A DNA stretch of 64,000 bases, taken from NCBI GenBank assembly GCA_028277845.1, contig JANQFL010000011.1, forward strand, positions 124,001 through 188,000, given 5' to 3'. Below are positions 41,966 through 50,052 of the stretch, piece after piece. The notes under the pieces were generated by a model that searched no databases, was not told where the DNA came from, and worked only from the letters and a program-made list of their open reading frames with translations. The position numbers and the translations under genes are program-made. Source of the stretch: Sneathiellales bacterium. GTDB taxonomy: Bacteria > Pseudomonadota > Alphaproteobacteria > JANQFL01. Numbering within the stretch: the first letter of the stretch is position 1; each line of letters starts with the position of its first letter.

Positions 41966-43699
41966 TTGATCATCCTGGGCATACATACAGGAGGGCATGA
42001 CGGCACCGCGGCCGTATTCGACGACTACGAACTCCTTTCGGCGGTTCAGTTGGAGCGCCTGACCCGGAAGAAGGGGGACGGCAAGGGCATACCGCTGCCC
42101 GCCATCGACGAGGCCCTGGACATTGCCGGGATGCGCCGCCGCGACGTGGACGTCGTGGTGACGTCACGGGCGCTGTTCCACGCCCGCCACTACCGTATGC
42201 CGCCCTATCGCCGGTTCGAGGACTGGATCAACCGGATGATCGGGCGCGGCAAGATGAAGGTCATGGAAAGCGAGCTGTTCCGCCGCCAGGTGGCCGATGC
42301 GTCATCGATTTTCCGGACCGATGCATTCCTCGCCGAGTACGGCTTCCGGCCGGACGCCAAGCTCGTCTTTTCCAATCATCACTTCGCCCACGCCCTGTCG
42401 GCCCTGTTCTTCACCGACTGGGACGACGCGCTGCTCTACACGGCGGACGGCGGCGGCGACAATGTGCACTACAGCATGCGTCACCTCAAAGACGGCCGGA
42501 TCACCGACCTTTTCGGGGACGACCGCTGGCTGTTGCGACCACGGCGCGTCGACAGCCTGGGCCTAGCCTACGGCTATACCACGCAGGCGCTGGGCTACCG
42601 CATGAACCGCCACGAAGGCAAATTGACCGGACTGGCGGCCTACGGCCAACCCACCCTGCTGGACGATCTGGCCTGTCATTTCAAGGTTGACGACAACGGC
42701 GAAGTGCACAGCGACTTCGAGTCCGACGTCGTTATGCGCGGCGAGATCTTTCGCATGGCGGACGGCCAGGACCCCGCCAATGTCGCCGCGTCGATTCAGC
42801 AGTTGCTGGAAGATGTCCTGCTGCAGTCGGTCAAACGGTTCGTCGAGCGCACCGGCGCCGCCAATCTGGCCTTGGCCGGCGGTGTGTTCGCCAACGTCCG
42901 GTTGAACCGTCTGCTTTGCGAAACGACCGGCGTGCGGGAAACGTTTATTTTCCCGGGCATGGGCGACGAAGGCATGGCCGTCGGCGGCGCGCTGGAATTC
43001 CTGTTGCAACGGGATGGCCTGGCAACGTGGCTCGACAATCGCCGGCGGCTCGATTCGGTGTATCTGGGACGGGACTATTCGTCCAGGATCGATCAGGTTC
43101 TCGGCAATGCAACCGGCGTCAAGCGATACAATGGTCCGCCCGGCGAAACCGCGGCGGCGTTGCTCGCCGCGGACAAAATCGGCGCCATCTATGAAGGCCG
43201 CATGGAGTACGGCCCCCGTGCCTTGGGTGCCCGCAGCATCCTGGCGAGCCCGGCCCAACGGGATGTCAACCAATCCCTGAACGACCGGCTCGAACGCACC
43301 GAGTTCATGCCGTTCGCGCCCTATGTCCTGGAAGAGGACGCCGAAGCCGTATTCGATGTCCATGGCGGCAACCGCTATGCCTGCCGTTTCATGACGATCA
43401 CGACGAACGTCAAGGAAGACTGGCGTGAGCGCATTCCGGCCGTGGTGCATGTGGACGGCACCGCCCGCCCGCAGATTATCGAGCGCGCCACCAATCCGCT
43501 TTATGCCGATATCCTCAGCGGATTTCGCACCCGGAGCGGACTGCCCGTGCTGGTCAACACCAGTTTCAACGCCCACGAGGAGCCGATCATCAATTCGCCG
43601 GAAGAGTGCCTGCGCGCCCTGCAGGACGACCGGGTCGATTTCATCGTGACCGGTCAGGCGGTGTACGGCGTCAAGGATCTCGGCGTGGCGGCCGGCTGA
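41966..43699 (+). CDS. NodU/CmcH-family carbamoyltransferase
   Basis: The 577-residue protein starts at TTG 41966 with AAGGAAAGGA upstream; a longer in-frame extension to an ATG at 41864 lacks homology. The N-terminal domain begins ILGIHTGGHDGTAAVFDDY and includes the metal-binding SNHHFAHALSALFFT. The C-terminal half contains YEGRMEYGPRALGARSILA and LVNTSFNAHEEPIINSPEEC. These enzymes use carbamoyl phosphate to carbamoylate a hydroxyl of a sugar or antibiotic. The last 46 bases overlap the convergent glycosyltransferase gene. Confidence 0.9.
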   Translation: MIILGIHTGGHDGTAAVFDDYELLSAVQLERLTRKKGDGKGIPLPAIDEALDIAGMRRRDVDVVVTSRALFHARHYRMPPYRRFEDWINRMIGRGKMKVMESELFRRQVADASSIFRTDAFLAEYGFRPDAKLVFSNHHFAHALSALFFTDWDDALLYTADGGGDNVHYSMRHLKDGRITDLFGDDRWLLRPRRVDSLGLAYGYTTQALGYRMNRHEGKLTGLAAYGQPTLLDDLACHFKVDDNGEVHSDFESDVVMRGEIFRMADGQDPANVAASIQQLLEDVLLQSVKRFVERTGAANLALAGGVFANVRLNRLLCETTGVRETFIFPGMGDEGMAVGGALEFLLQRDGLATWLDNRRRLDSVYLGRDYSSRIDQVLGNATGVKRYNGPPGETAAALLAADKIGAIYEGRMEYGPRALGARSILASPAQRDVNQSLNDRLERTEFMPFAPYVLEEDAEAVFDVHGGNRYACRFMTITTNVKEDWRERIPAVVHVDGTARPQIIERATNPLYADILSGFRTRSGLPVLVNTSFNAHEEPIINSPEECLRALQDDRVDFIVTGQAVYGVKDLGVAAG

Positions 43700-44877
43700 C
43701 CGTGAGCATTCGCAGCGTTCAGTTCCGATAGGCAACAATCGACAACTTTCGACAGCGTGTCGTATGGTCCCGCGTCGGCAATCTGTTGCGCGATCGCCTG
43801 GGCGCGTTCTCCGACCAGCGGATCGGCCAGTCCGCGTTGAACCGATTCGACCACCAGGCCCGGGTCGGCGTCCTTGTGGAAGGACGCGGCGATGCCGGCC
43901 TTGAACAGGACGGCGCCGGTCAGGCGCTGTTCCAAATACCGTGGCAACAAGACCTGCGGCCTGCCGACGGAGAGCGCGGCCGTGGTAACCCCGGCGCCAC
44001 CGTGATGGATGACCAGCTTGGACCGTCCCAGCACCTGCTCCAGCGGCTGCGGTTCGTCGTAAACCGTGTATCCCAGCCCGCGGACCTGTTCCCTTTGCTC
44101 GGCTGTCGCTTCGTGAACGAACATTTGACCCGGCACGCGGGCCTGCGCCAAAGCCTGCAGAAGCTTTCCCACCAATGGATGGCCGGCAAACAGATAGGCG
44201 TAAAACCCGCCGTCCTCTGGAATGGGTTGCAGCCCGGGTGGCGGCTGCAAAGGCCCATGCACGGTCTCGGTCCGGTGTGGCCGGTAGGGATCGATATGCG
44301 GCAGATTGACCAGAAACCGGTGGGCCTGACCGTACATGCGGGTCAACTTCTCGAACGGTTCGATGCCCAGCGCCTTCTGGGTGTCGCGGACCACGTGCAG
44401 GACCTCCGGTTCCGGTAAGACCGGCGGCACGTCCGCCCTGAGCGGCGGAAACACGTCGCCATCGCTTGGCGGCAGCGTGAAACCGTCGCCAACAACGACG
44501 ATCGGAATCGTCCCGTTGATGGCCGCGCACACCGTCGGGCTGTGGTCGGCGACGATCAGATCCGGTTTGATCAGATCGATCAGCGCGAGCCATGCGGCCA
44601 TGTGCGGTTCAAGCACATCCCGGCGGGCAAAGCCGCGGTCCGCCAGCAGGCAGGCAAACGTCCGTGTCGGGTTCTTCGGAAAACACCGGCCACGCCAAAA
44701 CGGCGCCTGGATCACCGGGAAGTCGTCGTCCGACAGGGCCGGCGCCACGGCCGCGACGTCGTGGACCGCGATGACCGAGTCATGCCCATGCGCCTTCAAG
44801 GCCCGGGCGATCGGCAGCATTCGGGTGATATGTCCCAGACCGGCACCCAACTCGTTGGCGAACAGGACGACGCCCAT
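43654..44877 (-). CDS. MGT-type UDP-glycosyltransferase-like protein
   Basis: The 407-residue GT-B protein has the N-terminal GAGLGHITRMLPIARAL and the C-terminal donor site SKLVIHHGGAGVTTAALSVG, with LLPRYLEQR in place of the common P..DQ. This fits family GT1-like macrolide/rhamnosyl transferases that act on small acceptors. The start overlaps the stop of the first CapK-like gene (TAATG), indicating that the two are expressed as a unit. The C-terminus overlaps the convergent carbamoyltransferase gene. Confidence 0.83.
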   Translation of the reverse strand: MGVVLFANELGAGLGHITRMLPIARALKAHGHDSVIAVHDVAAVAPALSDDDFPVIQAPFWRGRCFPKNPTRTFACLLADRGFARRDVLEPHMAAWLALIDLIKPDLIVADHSPTVCAAINGTIPIVVVGDGFTLPPSDGDVFPPLRADVPPVLPEPEVLHVVRDTQKALGIEPFEKLTRMYGQAHRFLVNLPHIDPYRPHRTETVHGPLQPPPGLQPIPEDGGFYAYLFAGHPLVGKLLQALAQARVPGQMFVHEATAEQREQVRGLGYTVYDEPQPLEQVLGRSKLVIHHGGAGVTTAALSVGRPQVLLPRYLEQRLTGAVLFKAGIAASFHKDADPGLVVESVQRGLADPLVGERAQAIAQQIADAGPYDTLSKVVDCCLSELNAANAHGQPAATPRSLTPYTA

Positions 44878-46319
44878 TATTCGCTCTTCCCGGTTTTCGT
44901 GGAAATACGAGTCGTCATGTTGGCCGCGGTCTCGACATTGCACACGACATCTTCGAATTTTCCGTTTTTCGGCCGTTCAAACCGGTCGACGACGACAATG
45001 TTGACCGCCATGCCGGGACGCAGCACCGCCGCGACGGCATCGCCGACGGCCCGTTCCTGGTCCTGATCGATCGTATCGGCGACGACGATGCGAAAATCGA
45101 CACTGTCTTCCGTTTGCTGGATCAGTTGCGCCTGGCGCACGGGCGCCTTGGACATGACGTCTTTCACCAGATCGGTAAAGCCCGGCAGGAATCGCGTGCC
45201 GTCGGGCGCTACCAGCAGATTGCGGTAACGGCCCAGCACCCGCTTCAGAACCGGTAAGCCGCGGCCGCAGGAACACCCGGCTCCGACCTCGGCGTAGTCG
45301 CCCACTTCGTAGCGGATCAGCGGCATGGCGAAGTTGTGCAGGTCCGTGGCCACTATACGGCCGACCTGACCGGGCCGGCAGGGCTGGTCCCGGTCGTCGA
45401 GAACCTCGATCAGGACGCTTTCGGACTGCACGTGATAGTGCCTTTCGGCCGGGCATTCCAACGCCATCAGGCCCATTTCCTGGGATGAGTAGATATCGTG
45501 CAACGGCACGCCCCAAATCGACAAGCACTCGTCACGCAATGCCGGGTCGAGCATCTCGGCCATGGTGGATACTTCGGCCAAGGTATCGGGCGTGAGCCCG
45601 GCCTCGTTGCTGTACTGCAGCAGTTCACGCAGGATGGACGGATATGTCACCAGGTACCGGGGTTTGACTTTCCGCAGCCAGTCGAGTTGATCGCGGACCG
45701 GCTCGCTGGAGTCGAGGAAGAACATCGGCCCCGACGGGTATCCGGGCGCCCAACCCAAACCCTTGCCGTCCTGCGCCGCTTTCAGCTGCGCCCCGCGCAG
45801 GGCGCGAATGGACGCATTGACTGCCCGGAAGTCCCGGCCGTGCCAGGTGTGATAACGCAGGTTGAGGGCGTTGAAAAACAGATTGGTGACGGCGTTCCGG
45901 GTCACCGCAATGGGCCGGCCCGTGGATCCCGACGTACGGATCACGCCGCCCTTGCCGTGATCCTTGGGTGGCTTCCGGCTGTGAACGGCGTCCCCGTGTT
46001 CCTGCAGATCGGCACGGCACAGGATCGGTATCTGCCGGAACGCTTCAAGTGTCAGCCCGCCCGCCGGTATGCCGGCAAGAACCCTGAGCCGGGCGTGGTA
46101 GAACGGACTGGTCTTCGCCGCGTGGGTCAGCAACTGCTCCAACTGCAGCAATTGCATGTGTTGAAGTGTTTCCGCCGGCCACCATTCGCTTTCTTCCAAC
46201 TGGTATTGCAAAGCGACCAAACGAGACGCCTGTGGACTCGGAACCGACGGCCAGACCATGCCTTTGCGGCCGGTAACCGGAAGCACGTCATCCTGGTAGT
46301 GCGGTTTATCCAACGGCAC
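44877..46319 (-). CDS. CapK/PaaK-like adenylate-forming enzyme (copy 1)
   Basis: The 480-residue ANL-related protein has VIRTSGSTGRPIAVTRN as phosphate loop, DIYSSQEMGLMALECP as the A5-like block, IVATDLHNFAMPLIRYEVGD with D-box-like aspartate, and a CSCGRGLPVLKRVLGRYRN cysteine pair characteristic of the CapK/phenylacetate-CoA-ligase-like branch. The usual C-terminal catalytic lysine region is shortened, so it may make an acyl-adenylate for transfer rather than a CoA ester. It is coupled to the glycosyltransferase and lies nine nt after copy 2. Confidence 0.85.
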   Translation of the reverse strand: MPLDKPHYQDDVLPVTGRKGMVWPSVPSPQASRLVALQYQLEESEWWPAETLQHMQLLQLEQLLTHAAKTSPFYHARLRVLAGIPAGGLTLEAFRQIPILCRADLQEHGDAVHSRKPPKDHGKGGVIRTSGSTGRPIAVTRNAVTNLFFNALNLRYHTWHGRDFRAVNASIRALRGAQLKAAQDGKGLGWAPGYPSGPMFFLDSSEPVRDQLDWLRKVKPRYLVTYPSILRELLQYSNEAGLTPDTLAEVSTMAEMLDPALRDECLSIWGVPLHDIYSSQEMGLMALECPAERHYHVQSESVLIEVLDDRDQPCRPGQVGRIVATDLHNFAMPLIRYEVGDYAEVGAGCSCGRGLPVLKRVLGRYRNLLVAPDGTRFLPGFTDLVKDVMSKAPVRQAQLIQQTEDSVDFRIVVADTIDQDQERAVGDAVAAVLRPGMAVNIVVVDRFERPKNGKFEDVVCNVETAANMTTRISTKTGKSE

Positions 46320-46328
46320 GGCCGGGCC

Positions 46329-47702
46329 TCACGCCTCGACCAGGGAGATGAAATCCTCGTACTTGCCACTCGCCGTGCGGGGGATCTCGTCGACGTAATC
46401 GAACGTCAGCTCGAACGGGTGCTTGAGGCAGTCGAGCAAATAGTCCTTGAGCTTTGTTTCCTCTTCCTCGCTCAACGGCCGGGCGGTGACGAGTTTGACG
46501 TCGATCCGATGAACGGATGGCTGAATGAGCTGGATTTGCCGCACCGGCGCGATGGGCATCATGCTGGCGGAGAAATAGGCGATCGGCCAGATCTTGTCGC
46601 CGTTCGGCAGGACCGCCATGTTGCGGCTCCGGCCCAGGACCCGGTTGATCACCGGCAGGCCGCGCCCGCACGAGCACGGCTCTCCGACCTCGGCGTGATC
46701 GCCCAGTTCGTAGCGGATCAACGGGGTGGCGAAACTGTGCAGATCGGTGATCACCACCCGGCCCACCTCGCCGGGCATGCACGGCTTGTCGTCCTCGTTC
46801 AAGACTTCGACGATCACGCTTTCGGACTGGATATGGTAGTGGTCGTGATCGGGGCACTGAATCGCAAGTATGCCCGCCTCCTGGCAGGAATAGGAATCCG
46901 TCACCTTGGCGCCGAAGACGCGCTGCGTGATGTCCCGGATGTCCGGTTCCATCACTTCGCTCATGGTGATGACTTGCTTGAGATTGGGCAGCGACACGCC
47001 CTTCTCCTCCGCCAGCAATCCGAGTGCCTTCAGGTTGGATGGAAAGGTCAGCAGATAATCGGCATTTTGTTCGGCCAGCCAGTCAAGCTGCTCGGAAACG
47101 GGCCTGGTGATGTCGAACATCATCATCGGACCTGTCGGGTATTCGTTGATCCAGCGGATCGGCTTGCCCGATTTCGCGGCCGCGGCCATTTTCTCCGACA
47201 TCAGGCTGCGCACGCCGGCGACCTTGGCCCTCAGGTCGCGTTTATGCCATTCGTGAAACCGCAAGGTAAACGCACGGAATTTCAGCCCGGTAATCCGGGT
47301 GGCCTTCAGTGCGATCGGCTGGCCGGTCGAGCCGGCCGTGCGGACGTCCGATACCGGTTCATGCCCTTTCGGCAATCGCGTGCTTTCAAGCGCCGCTCCG
47401 GCGTTTTGAATATCGGTCCGCTTGAGAATGGGGATGGTCCGCCAGATCTGCGGGTTCAATTGCCCGCGGCGCAGGCCCTTCAGGCTATTCAGCCTGTCCC
47501 GGTAAAACGGCACGGTGGATGCCGCGTGGGCCAACAGCAGTTCGGCCTGCCGGGATTGCAGCATCTCCAACTGCCCAAACGTCAGCCACTGCGACTCGGT
47601 CAACTGAAACAGGTACGACATGACCACGGCGTTGCCGACACCCGGCACGGCGGGCCAGACGACGCCGTCATAGGCGGAATGAGGAACCGTCCGGTTCAGC
47701 AT
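46329..47702 (-). CDS. CapK/PaaK-like adenylate-forming enzyme (copy 2)
   Basis: The 457-residue relative of copy 1 has VRTAGSTGQPIALK (phosphate loop), DSYSCQEAGILAIQCP, VVITDLHSFATPLIRYELGD and CSCGRGLPVINRVLGRSRN. Its end, DEIPRTASGKYEDFISLVEA, places a lysine where ANL enzymes have their catalytic lysine. I start at ATG 47702 because homology begins there; the open frame extends to 47924 over the sulfotransferase 3' end. Two sister enzymes side by side suggest sequential or alternative acyl activation. Confidence 0.85.
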   Translation of the reverse strand: MLNRTVPHSAYDGVVWPAVPGVGNAVVMSYLFQLTESQWLTFGQLEMLQSRQAELLLAHAASTVPFYRDRLNSLKGLRRGQLNPQIWRTIPILKRTDIQNAGAALESTRLPKGHEPVSDVRTAGSTGQPIALKATRITGLKFRAFTLRFHEWHKRDLRAKVAGVRSLMSEKMAAAAKSGKPIRWINEYPTGPMMMFDITRPVSEQLDWLAEQNADYLLTFPSNLKALGLLAEEKGVSLPNLKQVITMSEVMEPDIRDITQRVFGAKVTDSYSCQEAGILAIQCPDHDHYHIQSESVIVEVLNEDDKPCMPGEVGRVVITDLHSFATPLIRYELGDHAEVGEPCSCGRGLPVINRVLGRSRNMAVLPNGDKIWPIAYFSASMMPIAPVRQIQLIQPSVHRIDVKLVTARPLSEEEETKLKDYLLDCLKHPFELTFDYVDEIPRTASGKYEDFISLVEA

Positions 47703-47772
47703 CGTCCGCACTCCCGGTGTGACGTCTTGGCCGGTATTCGCCTTTCCATGCGGTGGATGGTGCGCCGGGGCT

Positions 47773-48741
47773 TCACGATCGTTCTTCGACCAAATCCGTC
47801 GGCACCTTGGTCGGCTTGAAAATGCGGCCGACCCGGGCAGCCGCAAAATCCGGGCCTTCGGGCAGGACGGTCTCTTCGCCCAGCGGTTCGGGCGAAACCG
47901 CAACGGTCTGCGCATCCGGTGCAAGCGTGTAACCCAGATCCGTCATCGTTGGTGAAAACGCCGCCATGAAGTCGGCCCGGACGGTCTCGGGCAAATCCCG
48001 GGCCGGACGGTCGGCCGGGCTGATGACACGGGCGCCGCGCAGCAGGGCGGCTTCCAGTTCGGGGCGGTAGAACAAGCCTTTCTTTCGCGATTTGAGTTCG
48101 TGGATCTCCAGCGCCTGCAGGATATCCCGGCGCGATTTCCTGACGATCCGGTCCGCCGCCGCGTCATCGAGCGGGGCACGGAGGAACCGGCACATGCGTT
48201 TCAACTGCCCGGCGGTGTCCGCCAGAAGGTCCTCATAGCGGACATAGAGTGCCGGCACGCCCTCGGCCCGGCGCCAACTGGCGACGTGGTTGACCCAGTT
48301 CAGATGGTCCGCGCCGGCGTCGCGCAGGGGATGCCCGGCACTGGCGGTGAAACGTTCGGCGTAGGCCTGCCAGGCCTTCTCCAGCGTCTCTTCGTCCGGC
48401 GGACGGTTGGCCGGCACGTATTCCATGCGGTTGAACTGAAACAGGGAGCGCATGACATCGAGGGGGTTGCGCACGATGCAGATATAGCCATCCGTCGTGC
48501 CGGATGCGAATGTGTCCGCTTTCCGGGGCCAGCGGGTGGCGATCAAGGTCCGGCGCCCGGGCGGCAAGGCGACGCGGCGGCCGGTCGTGGCATCGATTTC
48601 CGGAATGACCTGTTGAAGCTGCGCCGACGATTGCAGGTCGCCGACCAGCAGGTTTCCGATCAAGGCGCGCAGCCACAAGGCCCCGGACCTGGGATAGGAC
48701 GCGAGCCAAATCACCCGCGATGGACCGGCTTGATCGTTCAT
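47773..48741 (-). CDS. PAPS-dependent sulfotransferase family protein
   Basis: The 322-residue protein shows the 5'-phosphosulfate loop IWLASYPRSGALWLRALIGN near residue 10 and the 3'-phosphate site YICIVRNPLDVMRSLFQF near 110. These are diagnostic for sulfotransferases that use 3'-phosphoadenylyl sulfate. ALYVRYEDLLADTAGQLKRM also fits. No PAPS-synthesis gene is nearby. It begins the leftward sulfotransferase-CapK-CapK-glycosyltransferase run. Its frame is open upstream through a 24-bp tandem repeat (48808-48923), although the ATG at 48741 is the natural start. Confidence 0.87.
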   Translation of the reverse strand: MNDQAGPSRVIWLASYPRSGALWLRALIGNLLVGDLQSSAQLQQVIPEIDATTGRRVALPPGRRTLIATRWPRKADTFASGTTDGYICIVRNPLDVMRSLFQFNRMEYVPANRPPDEETLEKAWQAYAERFTASAGHPLRDAGADHLNWVNHVASWRRAEGVPALYVRYEDLLADTAGQLKRMCRFLRAPLDDAAADRIVRKSRRDILQALEIHELKSRKKGLFYRPELEAALLRGARVISPADRPARDLPETVRADFMAAFSPTMTDLGYTLAPDAQTVAVSPEPLGEETVLPEGPDFAAARVGRIFKPTKVPTDLVEERS

Positions 48742-48807
48742 ACTGTCCGAACCCCCAACCAAGTTAATGCGTGTACGCGCGGTTTGTCCGTGCGCGGAAA
48801 AAATTAC

Positions 48808-48923
48808 TGGCTCGTGCGCGAACAGATGCACCGGCTCGCGCGCAAACAGATGTACCGGCTCACACACAAACAGATGCACCGGCTCGCGCGCAAACAGATG
48901 TGTTGGCTCACGCGCAAACGCTG
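48808..48923. repeat. 24-bp tandem repeat, about five copies
   Basis: A unit with the core CGGCTCGCGCGCAAACAGAT repeats at 48808, 48832, 48856, 48880 and 48904 (the last partial), with the copies differing at a few positions. The period (24 bp) is a multiple of three, so all copies stay in frame. On the minus strand they would read EPVHLFAR-type octapeptides continuous with the sulfotransferase frame. The remaining bases of 48742-49078 contain no gene. Confidence 0.9.
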
Positions 48924-49078
48924 TCTATGGGCGGCGACTATAGCCCCCAGGAGTAAACAGTTCTTTTCAATCCATGTCCGCGGAGATCCCGCCCTGGCAT
49001 TTATGTGTATATGCATATTTGAAATATTATGCGTTTGATTCCAGTAGGATAGACTTAAGTCAAAAATACGGTCAAAGT

Positions 49079-49930
49079 CTAGACGCCGCCCTGCCCCGGG
49101 TCATCCTCAAAATCCGCCGCCAGCAGATACGCCAGGTCCACCATGCCGATCACGGTCGTTTCCGTGTCAACCGGCGCCCCCGTGTGTTCCCATCCGGCAT
49201 CCAGGGTTTCGTTCATGGCAACCATCCGGAACGCCACCGGTGCGGTTGGCGGCAGCACGCCGCTCATAGCATGAATGACCGGCAGGACCATCAATTGCGC
49301 CGGCATGAGGGACGCTCCCGCCGGCGCGATGTCGCCGGCTGGCAAGCCGCCGAATGACGCGGGCCGATCGCTTTCCCGGAGCGCCGTGCCGGGCGTTCGA
49401 GAGGAGTTGGCCTTATCGGGTGCATCAAAGTTTGAACCGACAAAGCTGTCCGCGCCTGATGTGTCACCGCCCGACACTTGCCTGACAGACCAGTCGTAGA
49501 CAAAAGCCCCCAACCCCAAGCCCGATGCCGTTCCGGCGAAAAACAATCCAGTCACCAACTGCAGATCGTTCTGGCGATAAAGCGCGACCGGCCGGTACGG
49601 AAACAGCCCGTAGGTCACCCGCGCGGCCCGCACGCACCCAACACTATTGGACTGTGCCCGATTTTCCGTGGTTTCGGTATGCGATTGGAAATCGCCTGGC
49701 TCCGCCGCTTCTAGTCCCGCTAAGGACACGCACTCCTCGACCAATAGCGGTTCCAGCGCTGTTCGCCGGGATGGCGCCCAATCAGTTCCAATGCGGTGCC
49801 AATCGTTCTCATTCGACGCAGTCAATGCGATCGGAACCAGGATACCGAAACCGTCATAAGTACGGCCGGCCAAGCGCACCTGAGCAACCAATGCATATTG
49901 ATGGCTGTCGTTTTCCCGAGAGTCGGACAT
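49079..49930 (-). CDS. Hypothetical protein, 283 residues
   Basis: I do not recognise this protein. Residues 1-60 look like a beta-rich domain (QYALVAQVRLAGRTYDGFGILV). The centre has YGLFPYRPVALYRQNDLQLV, then a glycine- and alanine-rich hydrophobic stretch (LVTGLFFAGTASGLGLGAFVY) that may cross a membrane. A disordered serine-, proline- and alanine-rich part leads to a hydrophobic C-terminal segment with VDLAYLLAADFEDDPG. There are two cysteines (ECVSL, GCVRA). It follows the terminator of the large acidic protein gene and is not obviously co-transcribed with anything. The codon use looks normal for the window, which supports it as a gene. Confidence 0.6.
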   Translation of the reverse strand: MSDSRENDSHQYALVAQVRLAGRTYDGFGILVPIALTASNENDWHRIGTDWAPSRRTALEPLLVEECVSLAGLEAAEPGDFQSHTETTENRAQSNSVGCVRAARVTYGLFPYRPVALYRQNDLQLVTGLFFAGTASGLGLGAFVYDWSVRQVSGGDTSGADSFVGSNFDAPDKANSSRTPGTALRESDRPASFGGLPAGDIAPAGASLMPAQLMVLPVIHAMSGVLPPTAPVAFRMVAMNETLDAGWEHTGAPVDTETTVIGMVDLAYLLAADFEDDPGQGGV

Positions 49931-49998
49931 GTATCGCTTTTCGTCTCGTCCTTGTTACGGCACGGCTTATCTTGCCTCAGCCTAGCGCTGCCAGAAAC

Positions 49999-50027
49999 GA
50001 AAAAAACGGGCGCCCGGTGGGCGCCCG
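49999..50027 (-). terminator. Intrinsic terminator of the large acidic repeat protein gene
   Basis: CGGGCGCCC-GGT-GGGCGCCCG (50007-50027) is a perfect 9-bp stem with a 3-base loop, followed on the minus strand by seven T residues. It lies 25 bp beyond the stop at 50053. Confidence 0.92.
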
Positions 50028-50052
50028 CCTTTCAACACAACCGTGTTTATGT

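Noticed and set aside
48808-48923. CRISPR array
   Set aside because: The 24-bp repeats are directly adjacent without spacers, and no cas genes are near.
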